The position numbers and the translations under genes are program-made. A DNA stretch of 46,375 bases from Acidobacteriota bacterium. Its GTDB lineage: Bacteria; Acidobacteriota; Thermoanaerobaculia; UBA5066. The notes under the pieces are model-generated. The model did not search any database. It saw nothing but the letters and a program-made list of their open reading frames with translations, and was not told where the DNA came from. Location of the stretch: the NCBI GenBank assembly GCA_029567505.1, contig JAKPXO010000117.1, positions 1-46,375 of the forward strand. The letters are read 5' to 3'. Shown here in pieces: positions 31,750-40,458 of the stretch (its first letter is position 1; each line of letters begins with the position of its first letter).

Positions 31750-31810
31750 GGGGTCTGGTCTACACTCTACACTCTGCTCCGAGCAGAGTGTAGAGTGTAG
31801 ACCAGACCCC
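31750..31810. repeat. Perfect 30-bp inverted repeat
   Basis: Positions 31750-31779 and 31781-31810 are perfect reverse complements of 30 bases around a single central C. The left arm contains the tandem heptamer CTACACTCTACACT. It sits in the 253-base gap between the S9 peptidase stop (31834) and the MocR start (31580), outside the promoter. The base composition is less GC-rich than the flanks. It may end the S9 transcript; the form is that of a REP-type mobile hairpin. Confidence 0.85.
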
Positions 31811-31833
31811 AATTCCCCCGGTTCTTCGGGGCG

Positions 31834-33792
31834 CTACTTCGCCGGCACCCCCTTCAGGTGGGTCTCGAGGAACCGGAGGGCGTGGCCGAGCATGAGGACC
31901 TGGTTGTCGCGCTTTCCGGCGCCGTGGCCTTCGTCGGCGTAGACGATCAGCTCGGTCGGGACGCCGGTCTTCGTCGCGGCCTCGTACATCTGGATCGCCT
32001 CGCCCACCGGGACACGCGGATCGGTCGCTCCCTGCTGGATCTGGAGCGGCGCCTTCAGCTTCCCGAGGTGCGTCGTCGCGGAGAGCTCGAGGAGCGCCTC
32101 CCGGTCCTTCGCGGGGTCGCCGTACTCCGTCGTCCGGAGGATGCGGCGGTAGGGGGCGGTGTTCTCGAGGAACGTGAGGAGGTTCGAGATGCCGACGATG
32201 GAGGCCCCGGCGTCGTACGCGCCTGCGAACTTCGTCATCGCCACCAGAGTGGAGTAGCCGCCGTAGCTGCCCCCCGTCACGCCGACCTTCGGCTCCTTCC
32301 CGTTCGCGGCGAACGCCTTCCGGGCCCAGGTCGCGGCGTCCTCGATGTCGGTCCAGACGTCGAGGCGCTTCCGCCCGTTGTCCGCGTCGAGCCAGGTCCG
32401 CCCGTAGCCGTCGCTGCCGCGGACGTTCGGCTCGACGAAGACGAAGCCGGCGTCGACGAAGACCTGCGCCCAGGTCGAGAAGCCGGGCTGGGCCTGCCCC
32501 TCCGGGCCGCCGTGGAACTCGACGACGACCGGGCAGGGGGCCGGGTCGCAGCTCTTCGGCCGCCGGACGAACGCCGGGACCTTCGTCCCGTCGCGCGCCG
32601 GGTAGTGCTCGAGCGTCGCGGCGGCGAAAGTCGTCGTGTCGATCTCCGGGGCGCTCGGGACGACCCAGCGGGTGAGGGCGCCGCTCTGCCAGTCGTAGAC
32701 GTACGAGGTGCGCGGCGCGGTGGCCGTCTCGACGCCGAACGTCGTGAAGCGCCCGTCGCGGGTCGAGGCGCCGGCGTAGACGTGGTCCGCTCCCTCGGGG
32801 AGCTTCGGGAGGTGGACCGGCTGGAACGTCTTCGCGTCGAGGGCGAAGAGCTTCGTGTAGCCGGCCTCGTTCACCGTGTAGAGGACACGCGACTTCGCCT
32901 CGTCGAGGCTGAATCCGGAAACGTCCCAGGTGAGGTCGCCGGTGAGCGGCGTGAGCGTCCCCTTCTCCCATCGGCAGAGCCGGCGGAACTCGCCGAGCTT
33001 CGGCGTCAGGACGAGGAGCTGGCCCGGCGCGGCGCCGTAGACGGCCGTGTACTCCTCGGGACTGTCCTGGCCGAGGAGAGGCGTCAGCTTCCGCGTCGCG
33101 GGGGACCATTCCCAGTACTCGGACGTCAGCGAGCCGGTCCACTTCGCGAGAAGGAGCGTGCCGTCGGAACGGTGGTCGGAGACGCTCCACAGGCCCGGCT
33201 CGGTGACGAGAGCCTCCTTCTGCCGCGTCTCGACGTTCCAGCGGTAGACGGCGTAGGAGTCGGGCTTGACGTCGTTCGAGGCGAAGTAGACCCACCTCCC
33301 GTCGGCGCTGACGAACTGGTGGAAAGTCTGGATCCCCGGCAGGTGCTGGATAGGCGTGAGCGGCCCGCCGGCGGCCGGCATCAGGTAGAGGCCGGGATTC
33401 TCCTCCCCCTTGCGGTCCCGCTGGAGGACCAGAGTCTTCCCGTCGGGGAAGACGTCGACGATCGTCGTCCGGTCCTCGCCGCCCGTGAGCTGGACGGGGA
33501 ACGTGTTCGGGCCGTCGAGGCGCCAGACCTGCGCGGTCCCGGTGACGGACCATCCGAAGAAGAGCTTCGAGCCGTCGGGCGAGACGATTCCCATTCCGGG
33601 CGCGCGGACGTCCATCATCGACTGGATGCGCCGGGCGAGGTCGGGCGGGAGGGGCTTCGGCGCGTAGCGGGCGATCACCTCGGCGGGGACGCTGTCGGCG
33701 CCGTGGCCCTTGTAGGCGGTCTGCGGCTCACCGAGGGCGGGGAGCGCGAGGAGCAACGCGGCGAGAGGGGCGAGGCGGCGGGAGACGGGCAT
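31834..33792 (-). CDS. Secreted S9-family prolyl oligopeptidase-like peptidase (copy 1)
   Basis: A 652-residue serine peptidase with a signal peptide (PLAALLLALPALG, cleavage near the Gly). An N-terminal beta-propeller spans about 60-400 (repeats such as SPDGSKLFFGW, SADGRWVYFAS). A C-terminal alpha/beta hydrolase has Ser509 (GGSYGGYS), Asp591 (TDPRVP) and His623 (DEGHG). It should cleave short peptides in the periplasm or outside the cell. The ribosome site AAGGAGGA precedes the ATG. It is a close paralogue of the next gene, with the same length and identical triad positions. Confidence 0.92.
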   Translation of the reverse strand: MPVSRRLAPLAALLLALPALGEPQTAYKGHGADSVPAEVIARYAPKPLPPDLARRIQSMMDVRAPGMGIVSPDGSKLFFGWSVTGTAQVWRLDGPNTFPVQLTGGEDRTTIVDVFPDGKTLVLQRDRKGEENPGLYLMPAAGGPLTPIQHLPGIQTFHQFVSADGRWVYFASNDVKPDSYAVYRWNVETRQKEALVTEPGLWSVSDHRSDGTLLLAKWTGSLTSEYWEWSPATRKLTPLLGQDSPEEYTAVYGAAPGQLLVLTPKLGEFRRLCRWEKGTLTPLTGDLTWDVSGFSLDEAKSRVLYTVNEAGYTKLFALDAKTFQPVHLPKLPEGADHVYAGASTRDGRFTTFGVETATAPRTSYVYDWQSGALTRWVVPSAPEIDTTTFAAATLEHYPARDGTKVPAFVRRPKSCDPAPCPVVVEFHGGPEGQAQPGFSTWAQVFVDAGFVFVEPNVRGSDGYGRTWLDADNGRKRLDVWTDIEDAATWARKAFAANGKEPKVGVTGGSYGGYSTLVAMTKFAGAYDAGASIVGISNLLTFLENTAPYRRILRTTEYGDPAKDREALLELSATTHLGKLKAPLQIQQGATDPRVPVGEAIQMYEAATKTGVPTELIVYADEGHGAGKRDNQVLMLGHALRFLETHLKGVPAK

Positions 33793-33836
33793 CGGTCCTC
33801 CTTCAGGTTCGTCGGGTGTGCACCGGAATGTTACGG

Positions 33837-33880
33837 GGAGGCGGGGGGGGTGGGTTCGGGGCGGGGGGGCGCGGACGGGG
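33837..33880 (+). other. G-rich tract with G-quadruplex potential
   Basis: Runs of GGGG, GGGGGGGG, GGG, GGGG and GGGGGGG follow each other with short spacers. The tract lies 45-90 bases upstream of the minus-strand S9 copy 1, just behind its possible -10 (TAACAT, 33833-33828). The transcript-template relation means the non-template strand of that gene is C-rich here. Confidence 0.5.
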
Positions 33881-33891
33881 CCGGAAAGGGA

Positions 33892-33923
33892 GAAGGCCCC
33901 GGAGCGGGAGCCCCGGGGCCTTC
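33892..33923 (-). terminator. Terminator hairpin after S9 copy 2
   Basis: GAAGGCCCCGG (33892-33902) and CCGGGGCCTTC (33913-33923) form a perfect 11-bp stem with a ten-base loop, 22 bases after the minus-strand stop at 33946. The duplicated peptidases are therefore probably separate transcripts. Confidence 0.6.
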
Positions 33924-33945
33924 CGTCCGTCGAGGGAGGCGCGGC

Positions 33946-35910
33946 CTACTTCGCCGGGAGGCCCTTTCCCTTCAGGTGCCTGTCGAACCACTGGATCGTG
34001 TGACCCGTCTGGAGGACGCGGTTCTCACGCTTCTGCGCGCCGTGCCCTTCGTCGGGGAAGATGATGAGGCCGGTCGGGACGCCCCTCTTCGTCGTCGCCT
34101 CGTACATCTGGATCGCCTCGCCGACAGGGACGCGCGGGTCAGTGGCCCCCTGGATGAGGAGGAGCGGGTCCTTCAGGCGGTCGATGTACGTCACGGCCGA
34201 GAGCTTCTCGAGGGCCTCCCGGTCCTTCTCGAGGTCGCCGTACTCCGAGGCGCGGAGTATCCGGCGATAGGGAGCGGTGTTCTGCAGGAACGAGACGAGG
34301 CTCGAGATGCCGACGTTCGAGACCCCGGCGTCGTAGGCCCCCGCGAACTTCGTCATCGCGATGAGCGTGGAGTAGCCGCCGTAGCTGCCGCCCATGACGC
34401 CCAGCTTCGGGGCCTTGCCGTCGACGGCGAACGCTTTGCGCGCCCAGTGTGCCGCGTCCTCGATGTCGGTCAGGACGTCGAGCCGCTTCGGGCCGTTGTC
34501 GGCGTCGAGCCAGGTCTTCCCGTAGCCCTCGCTGCCGCGGACGTTCGGCTCGACGAGGACGTACCCCTCGTCGACCCAGAGCTGGGCCATCGGGGAGAAG
34601 CCGGGGGTCGCCTGTCCCTCGGGGCCGCCGTGGAAGAGGACGACGACCGGGCAGGGAGCCGGGTCGCAGCTCTTCGGTCGCCGGACGAACGCCGGGATCT
34701 TCGTCCCGTCGCGCGCCGGGTAGTGCTCGAGCGTCGCGACCGCGAACGACTTCGTGTCGACCTCGGGCGCGCTCGGGACGACCCACCGCGTCAGCCTTTT
34801 CTCCTGCCAGTCGTAGACCCAGCTCTGAGGAGGCGCGGTCGGGGTGCCGACGGCGAAGACGGTGAACCGCCCGTCGGGCGTGGACGAGCCGAAGGTGGTC
34901 TGGTCGGCGGCGGGGAGCTTCGGCATCTCGAGCGGCTTCCACGTCGCGGCATCGAGGCCGAAGACCTTCGAGTAGCCTCCCTCGTTGACCGTGTAGAGGG
35001 CCCTCGTCCGCTTGTCGTCCATTCCCGCGCGTTCGACGTCCCAGCTCAGCTCGGGAGTGATCGGAGTCCACTTGCCCACCTCGAAGAGGTAGCCGCGCGC
35101 GAACTCGCCGAACTCGGGCGTCACGACGACGAGCTGGCCCTCCTTCGGGCCATACCGGGCGATGTACCGGCCGGGCTTCTCGGTCCCGAGCATCGGGGTC
35201 TTCGTCCGCTTCGCCGGGTCCCACTCCCAGTACTCGAACGTCATGGAGCCGGTCGCCTTCATCAGGAGGATCCGGTCATCGGGCCGGTTGTCCACGACGA
35301 ACCAGAGCCCCGGCTCGTCGAAGACGGTCTCCTTCTTCCCGGTGGCGAGCTCGTAGCGGTAGACGGCATACGAGCTCGGCTTGACGTCGTTCGATCGGAA
35401 GTAGAGCCACTTCCCGTCCGCGCTGACGAACGCGAAGGAGGTCTGGACCTTCGGAAGGTGCTGGACGACCTTCATCGGGCCGCCGTCCGCCGGCATCAGG
35501 TAGAGGCCGGGGTTCTCCTCGCCCTTGCGGTCGCGCGAGAGGATGAGCGTCTTCCCGTCGGGGGTGACGTCGGCGAGCGACGTGCGGTCCTCGCCCCCGG
35601 TCATCTGGATCGGGAAGGTGTTCGGGCCGTCGAGGCGCCAGACCTGGGCCGTCCCGGTCACGGCCCAGCCGAAGTAGAGGCGCGCGCCGTCGGGCGAGAG
35701 CCGGCCGCCGCTCGGGGCGCGGACGTCCATCAGGTTCTGGATCTTCCGGGAGAGCTCCGACGGGAGCGGGGGGGCGACGTACTTCGCGAGGACCTCGGGC
35801 GGGACGCTGTCGGCGCCGTGCCCCTGGTAGGCCGTCGGCTGGGCGACGGCCGGGACAGCGAGAAGGGCGAGCGCGGCTGCGAGGGCCGCGGTCCGTCGGG
35901 GTCGATTCAT
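33946..35910 (-). CDS. Secreted S9-family prolyl oligopeptidase-like peptidase (copy 2)
   Basis: A 654-residue paralogue of the downstream copy with the same layout: signal peptide (LAAALALLAVPAVA), propeller repeats (SPDGARLYFGW, SADGKWLYFRS), then hydrolase domain with Ser509, Asp591 and His623. Long blocks such as CDPAPCPVVV, GDPEGQA-type loops and GATDPRVPVGEAIQMYEA are shared with copy 1. AGGAGG precedes the ATG. A possible -10 TATTTT lies about 70 bases upstream (35985-35980). The tandem arrangement implies duplication in place, with divergence mainly in the propeller. Confidence 0.92.
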   Translation of the reverse strand: MNRPRRTAALAAALALLAVPAVAQPTAYQGHGADSVPPEVLAKYVAPPLPSELSRKIQNLMDVRAPSGGRLSPDGARLYFGWAVTGTAQVWRLDGPNTFPIQMTGGEDRTSLADVTPDGKTLILSRDRKGEENPGLYLMPADGGPMKVVQHLPKVQTSFAFVSADGKWLYFRSNDVKPSSYAVYRYELATGKKETVFDEPGLWFVVDNRPDDRILLMKATGSMTFEYWEWDPAKRTKTPMLGTEKPGRYIARYGPKEGQLVVVTPEFGEFARGYLFEVGKWTPITPELSWDVERAGMDDKRTRALYTVNEGGYSKVFGLDAATWKPLEMPKLPAADQTTFGSSTPDGRFTVFAVGTPTAPPQSWVYDWQEKRLTRWVVPSAPEVDTKSFAVATLEHYPARDGTKIPAFVRRPKSCDPAPCPVVVLFHGGPEGQATPGFSPMAQLWVDEGYVLVEPNVRGSEGYGKTWLDADNGPKRLDVLTDIEDAAHWARKAFAVDGKAPKLGVMGGSYGGYSTLIAMTKFAGAYDAGVSNVGISSLVSFLQNTAPYRRILRASEYGDLEKDREALEKLSAVTYIDRLKDPLLLIQGATDPRVPVGEAIQMYEATTKRGVPTGLIIFPDEGHGAQKRENRVLQTGHTIQWFDRHLKGKGLPAK

Positions 35911-36023
35911 CGATCCTCCTGTCGTGTGGTGGGGCCGCGCCGGAGGCGGGGCAAACCTCTCACCGGGTCCGTCTTCCCGAAAATACGTGCGCGGCGCCGG
36001 AAAGTTGACGGCGGCGCGGGGAC

Positions 36024-36500
36024 TCAGGCTCTCGGCTCCCAGGTCTCCGGGACCTTCACGAGGATCGCCTCGCCGCGTGCGCAGAGGGTCCCCTTCGAGG
36101 TGAGCGTCGTGGTGAGGACGACCTTGCGCTCCTTCACCTCGACGATCGTGGAGCGGAGCTCCACCGGCGCGTCGATCGGGGTCGGCTTCAGGTACTCGAC
36201 CTTCAGAGTCCCGGTCAGGAAGCGCGGGTAGGGGCCGATCGCCGGGTCGCCTCCGGCTGCCCGGTGCGCGGCCGCCGCGGCGCTGCCGGTCGAGTGGCAG
36301 TCGATGACCGAAGCGATGAAGCCGCCGTAGACGAAGCCGGGGACCGAGGTATGGTGCGGACGCGGGTGGATCGTCGCGACGGTCTCGTCGCCGTCCCAGA
36401 AGCTGCGGATCTTCAGGCCGTGCTCGTTGAGCCGGCCGCAGCCGTAGCAGTGGGCCCAGTGGTCGGGGTAGAGGTCCTGGAAGGCGGGAGTGTCGGTCAC
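36024..36500 (-). CDS. Hotdog-fold thioesterase (PaaI/YigI-like)
   Basis: A 158-residue acyl-CoA thioesterase-like protein. Features are an N-terminal CYGCGRLNEHGLKI, HTSVPGFVYGGFIASVIDCH (the hotdog helix with its acidic residue), then LKVEYLKPTPIDAPVELRS and a strand-rich end. The GTG at 36500 overlaps the stop of the FMN reductase gene as GTGA. It is the last gene of the propeller-kinase-reductase operon. The CoA substrate is not predictable. Confidence 0.8.
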   Translation of the reverse strand: MTDTPAFQDLYPDHWAHCYGCGRLNEHGLKIRSFWDGDETVATIHPRPHHTSVPGFVYGGFIASVIDCHSTGSAAAAAHRAAGGDPAIGPYPRFLTGTLKVEYLKPTPIDAPVELRSTIVEVKERKVVLTTTLTSKGTLCARGEAILVKVPETWEPRA

Positions 36501-37084
36501 GACGGACTCCTGAGGGCGCGGGTCGCGCGCGCGAGGGCGGCCCCGAGCTCCATGAGGGACTTCCTGCGGGCCGGGTCGACGACGTCGCCGTCGTCGTCGA
36601 ACGCCTCCGCGGCCTTCGGGAGGGCGACCTGGTCGGGGAGGAGGACGACGCCCAGGTTCCCGAGGATGAGACGGACGGAGGCGAGACCGCGGATTCCGCC
36701 GAGCGCGCCCGTCGAGGCGGCGCAGAGGGCCGCGACCTTCCCCTTGAAGCACGCGAGCGGCTTCTCGCCCGGAGCGGGCCGCGAGACCCAGTCGAATGCG
36801 TTCTTCAGCGTCCCGCTGATCGCCGAGTTGTACTCGGGGCTCGCGAAGAGCAGCCCCTCGGCCGCGCGGAAGCGCTCCTTCAGCGCGAGCGCGGCCGAAG
36901 GGAGACCCGACGCCGACTCCAGGTCGGCGTCGTAGACGGGCAGCGGGAAGTCGCGGAGGTCGATCCGCGTCACGTCGGCTCCCGCGGCGCGGGCGCCGTC
37001 GGCCGCGAGGGCCAGAATCCGCCGGTTGTAGGAGCCGGCGCGCAGGCTGCCGGCCAGGGCGAGGATCCGCGGGGCGTCGCTCAT
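36497..37084 (-). CDS. NADPH-dependent FMN reductase-family flavoprotein
   Basis: A 195-residue flavodoxin-like protein. The FMN phosphate loop is GSLRAGSYNR near residue 11, and the second flavin loop is SPEYNSAISG followed by LKNAFDWVSR. These are the standard signatures of the NADPH:FMN/quinone/azo/chromate reductase family. GGAGGA precedes the ATG. It lies 40 bases after the kinase gene and overlaps the thioesterase by four bases. Confidence 0.88.
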   Translation of the reverse strand: MSDAPRILALAGSLRAGSYNRRILALAADGARAAGADVTRIDLRDFPLPVYDADLESASGLPSAALALKERFRAAEGLLFASPEYNSAISGTLKNAFDWVSRPAPGEKPLACFKGKVAALCAASTGALGGIRGLASVRLILGNLGVVLLPDQVALPKAAEAFDDDGDVVDPARRKSLMELGAALARATRALRSPS

Positions 37085-37124
37085 CAGGTCCTCCGGACGG
37101 CGCGGATGATACGGGGCTCCCCCC

Positions 37125-38627
37125 TCAGCTCCGGCTTCGGGAGCGCTCGCGCGAGCGGGAGGAGGAGCGCGGAGAGGGACGGGAGCCGGGCCGTGACGCG
37201 GGACGGGAGGTGGGGCCCTTCTCGCGGCCCGGGCCGCTCTCGCTCGGACGGGAGAAGCCGCGGCGGCGGAGGAGGTCCCAGGTCCGCTCCTCGAGGAGCG
37301 CCTGCGGGACCGGCTCGGGCAGGAGATCCGCGGCGCCGGACTGAAGGGCGAACGCGTGCTTGGCGCGGTCCGGGCCGGGAGCCAGGAGGAGGACGGGGAT
37401 GTGCGCGGCGCGCGGAATCGACTTCAGGATCCGGGCCACGTCGAAACCGTCCATGCCGGGAAGGCGCGTGCTCATCAGGACGAGGTCGACCTGGCGGGAG
37501 AGAGCCGTCTCGAGGGCCTCCTCGGCGCTGCGGACCTCGAGCGTCCGACAGCCGGTCATGCAGAGCGTCGTCGCGAGCTTCAGGAGGCCGCGTACGTCCT
37601 CCTCGACGACGAGGACGACCGGCTGTCGGCGTCGGGGGCGCGCCGTGACGAGCGTCTTCGGTGCGTCGGAGCGCGAGGAGGGCCGCGCCTCGCGGGGCAG
37701 GATGATGGAGTCGATGGCGACCTCCACCTCGCGAAGGAACGCCTCCGCCTCCGGCAGGAGGCGTTCCCCGGGGAGCGGCGAGGCCGGACCGGTGTCGCAG
37801 AGGGCGAGGGCGTCGTCCAGCTCCTGGGCCGATCGGAAGCGGTCCTCCCGCTTCTTCGCGAGGACGCGCAGGAGGACGCCGAAGAGGTCCGCCGGAAGAC
37901 CCGGGACGAGCTCCCGCAGGTCCGGCAGCGGTTCGTGGACGTGCTTCATCGCCGTCGCGACGGGGGAGTCGCCGACGAACGGGAGCTGGCCGGAGAGCAT
38001 CTCCCAGGCGATGACTCCGATCGAGTAGAGGTCGGCCCGCTCGTCGAGGGGGTCGCCGAGCGCCTGCTCGGGGGACATGTACTCGGGAGTCCCGAGGAGG
38101 ACCGACGCGAGCGTGAGGCCCGGGTCGAACGAGCCGCGCGCGAGGCCGAAGTCGAGGATGACGGCGGCACCGTGCCGGTCGACCAGGACGTTCTGCGACT
38201 TGAGGTCGCGGTGGAGGATCCCGAGACGGTGGATCGCGGCCACGCCGCGAGCGATCTGTCGGACGACGGGGACCGCTTCCGCCGCGGGGAAACGCTGCCG
38301 GTTCCCGATCATCGTCCAGAGGTCTTCCCCCTCGATCAGCTCCATCGTGATGAACGGGTAGTCGCCGGCGATGCCGTAGTCGAACATCCGGGCGACGTTC
38401 GGGTGCTTGATCTTCCGGTTGAGCGCGACCTCGCGCTTGAACCGGGCGAGAAGCGCGTTCTCGTCGCGCGCCAGGTTCGGGGAGAGGACCTTGATCGCGA
38501 CGCTCTCCCCGAGCTCGCGATCGAGCGCCCGGAAGACCACCCCGATCCCTCCCTGCCCGAGCGTCCCCTCCCATTCGTAGCGGGGGAGGAGCTCGAAGAA
38601 CCGGCGCCGGAACGACTCGAGCTTCAA
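37125..38627 (-). CDS. Ser/Thr protein kinase with a degenerate receiver domain
   Basis: A 500-residue cytosolic Hanks-type kinase. The Gly loop is GQGGIGVV (24-31), Lys46 in AIKVL, HRDLKSQN with Asp141, DFG Asp159, and GTPEYMSPEQ. The kinase part ends near 280. Residues 336-450 resemble a response-regulator receiver (VVLVVEED, VLMSTRLPGMDG). However, the phospho-acceptor Asp is Ser386, and the usual Lys is Glu438. It therefore cannot be phosphorylated in the usual way and may be a binding or decoy module. The last 40 residues are rich in Ser, Arg and Pro. The partner gene upstream encodes a propeller lipoprotein (19-base gap). Confidence 0.88.
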   Translation of the reverse strand: MKLESFRRRFFELLPRYEWEGTLGQGGIGVVFRALDRELGESVAIKVLSPNLARDENALLARFKREVALNRKIKHPNVARMFDYGIAGDYPFITMELIEGEDLWTMIGNRQRFPAAEAVPVVRQIARGVAAIHRLGILHRDLKSQNVLVDRHGAAVILDFGLARGSFDPGLTLASVLLGTPEYMSPEQALGDPLDERADLYSIGVIAWEMLSGQLPFVGDSPVATAMKHVHEPLPDLRELVPGLPADLFGVLLRVLAKKREDRFRSAQELDDALALCDTGPASPLPGERLLPEAEAFLREVEVAIDSIILPREARPSSRSDAPKTLVTARPRRRQPVVLVVEEDVRGLLKLATTLCMTGCRTLEVRSAEEALETALSRQVDLVLMSTRLPGMDGFDVARILKSIPRAAHIPVLLLAPGPDRAKHAFALQSGAADLLPEPVPQALLEERTWDLLRRRGFSRPSESGPGREKGPTSRPASRPGSRPSPRSSSRSRERSRSRS

Positions 38628-38646
38628 GGCCTTCCCCGCGGCGGCT

Positions 38647-40458
38647 TCAGCGAGCGGCCGCGGACGGCGCGCGGCCGTCGAGGAGGAAGACCTCTCCCCG
38701 CGTCTCGGCCTGCTCGTAGAGGATCCGGTCGCCCTTCGGCGACCAGGCGGGGTAGCGGATGTAGACGTCGAGCCGCAGGTTCTCGGTGAGGCGCCGCTCC
38801 TCGCGCGTCGTCCGGTCGATCCACCAGAGGTTCCAGGTGTCGTCGCGATAGCCCGCGAACGCGATCCGCCGTCCGTCCGGCGAGTAGCTGAACGCCCAGG
38901 AGAGCCCCCGCTTCTGGGTCAGGAGCTCCGGGGTCCCTCCCGCCGAGGGGATGACGCCGATGAAGATGTCGTCTCCCCGCCGGACCTCGAGGGCGAGCTC
39001 GCGTCCGTCCGGCGACCAGCACGGATAGCCGACGAACTCCCGGTCGAACGTCATCTGCTGCGAAGTCCGGGTCGCGAGGTCGACGACCCAGGCGTTGATC
39101 GTGATGCTGTCCCGCTTCGAGTGGTAGGCGATCCGCTTCCCGTCGGGCGAGAGTCGCAGAGCGATGGCGTCGTGCAGCTCGGCCGGGATGCGCCGGAACG
39201 TGCGCGTGGCGATCTCGAGCTCCCACGGAGCGAACGTTCCTCCCTCCCGGTTCGAGAGGAAGAGGAGCCGGCGGCCGTCCGGAAAGAAGTCGCTCGCGTA
39301 GTCGATCGACGGGCCCTCGACCACCGGTCGCTGGTGGTTCCCGTCCGGCTCCATGAGCCAGACGTCGTTCGTCCCGCCCGGCGGGACCCACCCGAACGCG
39401 ACGGTGCTCCCGTCCGGGGAGAAGACGGGCCACGTCGCGCGGCCGTCGCCGCCCGTGAGAGGCGCGGGCGGCCCGGAGGCGAGCGAGGTCGCGGGGTCGA
39501 GCGGAACGCTCCAGATGGCCGCGGTCGTCGTCAGCTCGCTCCAGGCCACCCGGGAGCCGTCCGCGGAGAAGCTGGGGCTGTGGGGGACGGCCGAGCCCGG
39601 AGGCGTCATCGCCTCGGCCGGGCCGGCGGCGGTTCGCCCTCGCTCGTCGAGGGGGATCCGATGGAGGGCGTAGCTCGATCCTTCCCCCTGGCCTCCGAAC
39701 CAGAGAGCCTTCGCTCCGCTCGGGACGCAGACTCCGTAGATCCGGGTGCCGGCGTAGAGCCGCACGAGGTCGCTGCCGTCGGGCTTCACCGACCAGATCT
39801 CCGCCTGCGTGAGGCGCGGCTCGGACGTCACGAAGTAGATGCGGTCGCCGTCGGGCGACCAGGCGGGCGCGCCGTGTCCTCCGATCGGGCTCCCCGGGCT
39901 CGTCACGGCGAGCGCCGCCCCCCCGGCCGCGTCGACGACCCAGATCGTCGACGGGGCGAGCCCCGGCGCCGCCGTCGCCGCCACGTCGGTGAGCGGCGTC
40001 GACTGGAAGGCGACGCGCCGGCCGTCGGGGGAGAAGGAGGGGCGGGAGCCGAAGCTCGCGAGGAGGCGTGCGGAGCCTCCGGCGGCCGGAACGACCCAGA
40101 TCCCCCCGCGGTCCTTCGAATGGAACGCGAGGAGGCGGCCGTCGGGCGACCAGGCGGGCTGCACGTTATTCCGGGCGTCGCGCGTGATGGGACGCGCCGG
40201 CCCGCCGGAGAGCGAGCGGACGTGGACCTCGAGCTTCCCGTTCGTCATCACCGACGAGGCGAGCTCGTCGCCGCCGGGGGAGAGCGCCGGGAAGAGCTCG
40301 AGCGCGCTGGCCCCGCCGAGCGGCCTCGGGGTGCCGGGGGGGAGCGGAGAAGGCGTCGAATTCCCACCGCCGCAGCCGATGGATGCGACGACGAGGGCGG
40401 CGAGGACGGCCCGAAGGTGCGACTTCGCCCCGCGCGGGAGAGCGGCTCGGTCTTTCAT
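38647..40458 (-). CDS. Lipoprotein with WD40/PD40-like beta-propeller
   Basis: A 603-residue exported protein with about ten repeats of the type SPDGxxxAF (for example SPDGRLLAFHS, SPDGRRVAFQS, SPDGDRIYFVT, SPDGSTVAFGW, SPDGKRIAYHS, SPDGRRIAFAG), a TolB-like propeller. The N-terminus has a hydrophobic segment ending VVASIGCGGG, a plausible lipobox with Cys29, followed by a Ser/Pro-rich linker. It is probably a ligand- or protein-binding propeller at the membrane. The gene is just upstream of the Ser/Thr kinase, a pairing common in Acidobacteriota where propellers also occur fused to kinases. A possible -10 TAAGAT lies at 40483-40478. Confidence 0.85.
   Translation of the reverse strand: MKDRAALPRGAKSHLRAVLAALVVASIGCGGGNSTPSPLPPGTPRPLGGASALELFPALSPGGDELASSVMTNGKLEVHVRSLSGGPARPITRDARNNVQPAWSPDGRLLAFHSKDRGGIWVVPAAGGSARLLASFGSRPSFSPDGRRVAFQSTPLTDVAATAAPGLAPSTIWVVDAAGGAALAVTSPGSPIGGHGAPAWSPDGDRIYFVTSEPRLTQAEIWSVKPDGSDLVRLYAGTRIYGVCVPSGAKALWFGGQGEGSSYALHRIPLDERGRTAAGPAEAMTPPGSAVPHSPSFSADGSRVAWSELTTTAAIWSVPLDPATSLASGPPAPLTGGDGRATWPVFSPDGSTVAFGWVPPGGTNDVWLMEPDGNHQRPVVEGPSIDYASDFFPDGRRLLFLSNREGGTFAPWELEIATRTFRRIPAELHDAIALRLSPDGKRIAYHSKRDSITINAWVVDLATRTSQQMTFDREFVGYPCWSPDGRELALEVRRGDDIFIGVIPSAGGTPELLTQKRGLSWAFSYSPDGRRIAFAGYRDDTWNLWWIDRTTREERRLTENLRLDVYIRYPAWSPKGDRILYEQAETRGEVFLLDGRAPSAAAR

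Noticed and set aside
31858-36231. A 1457-codon open frame on the plus strand, opposite the two S9 peptidases
   Set aside because: It is antisense to two well-supported genes. Its Arg/Glu/Val/Leu/Asp-rich composition is that of a GC-bias shadow, and it has no domain or ribosome site.
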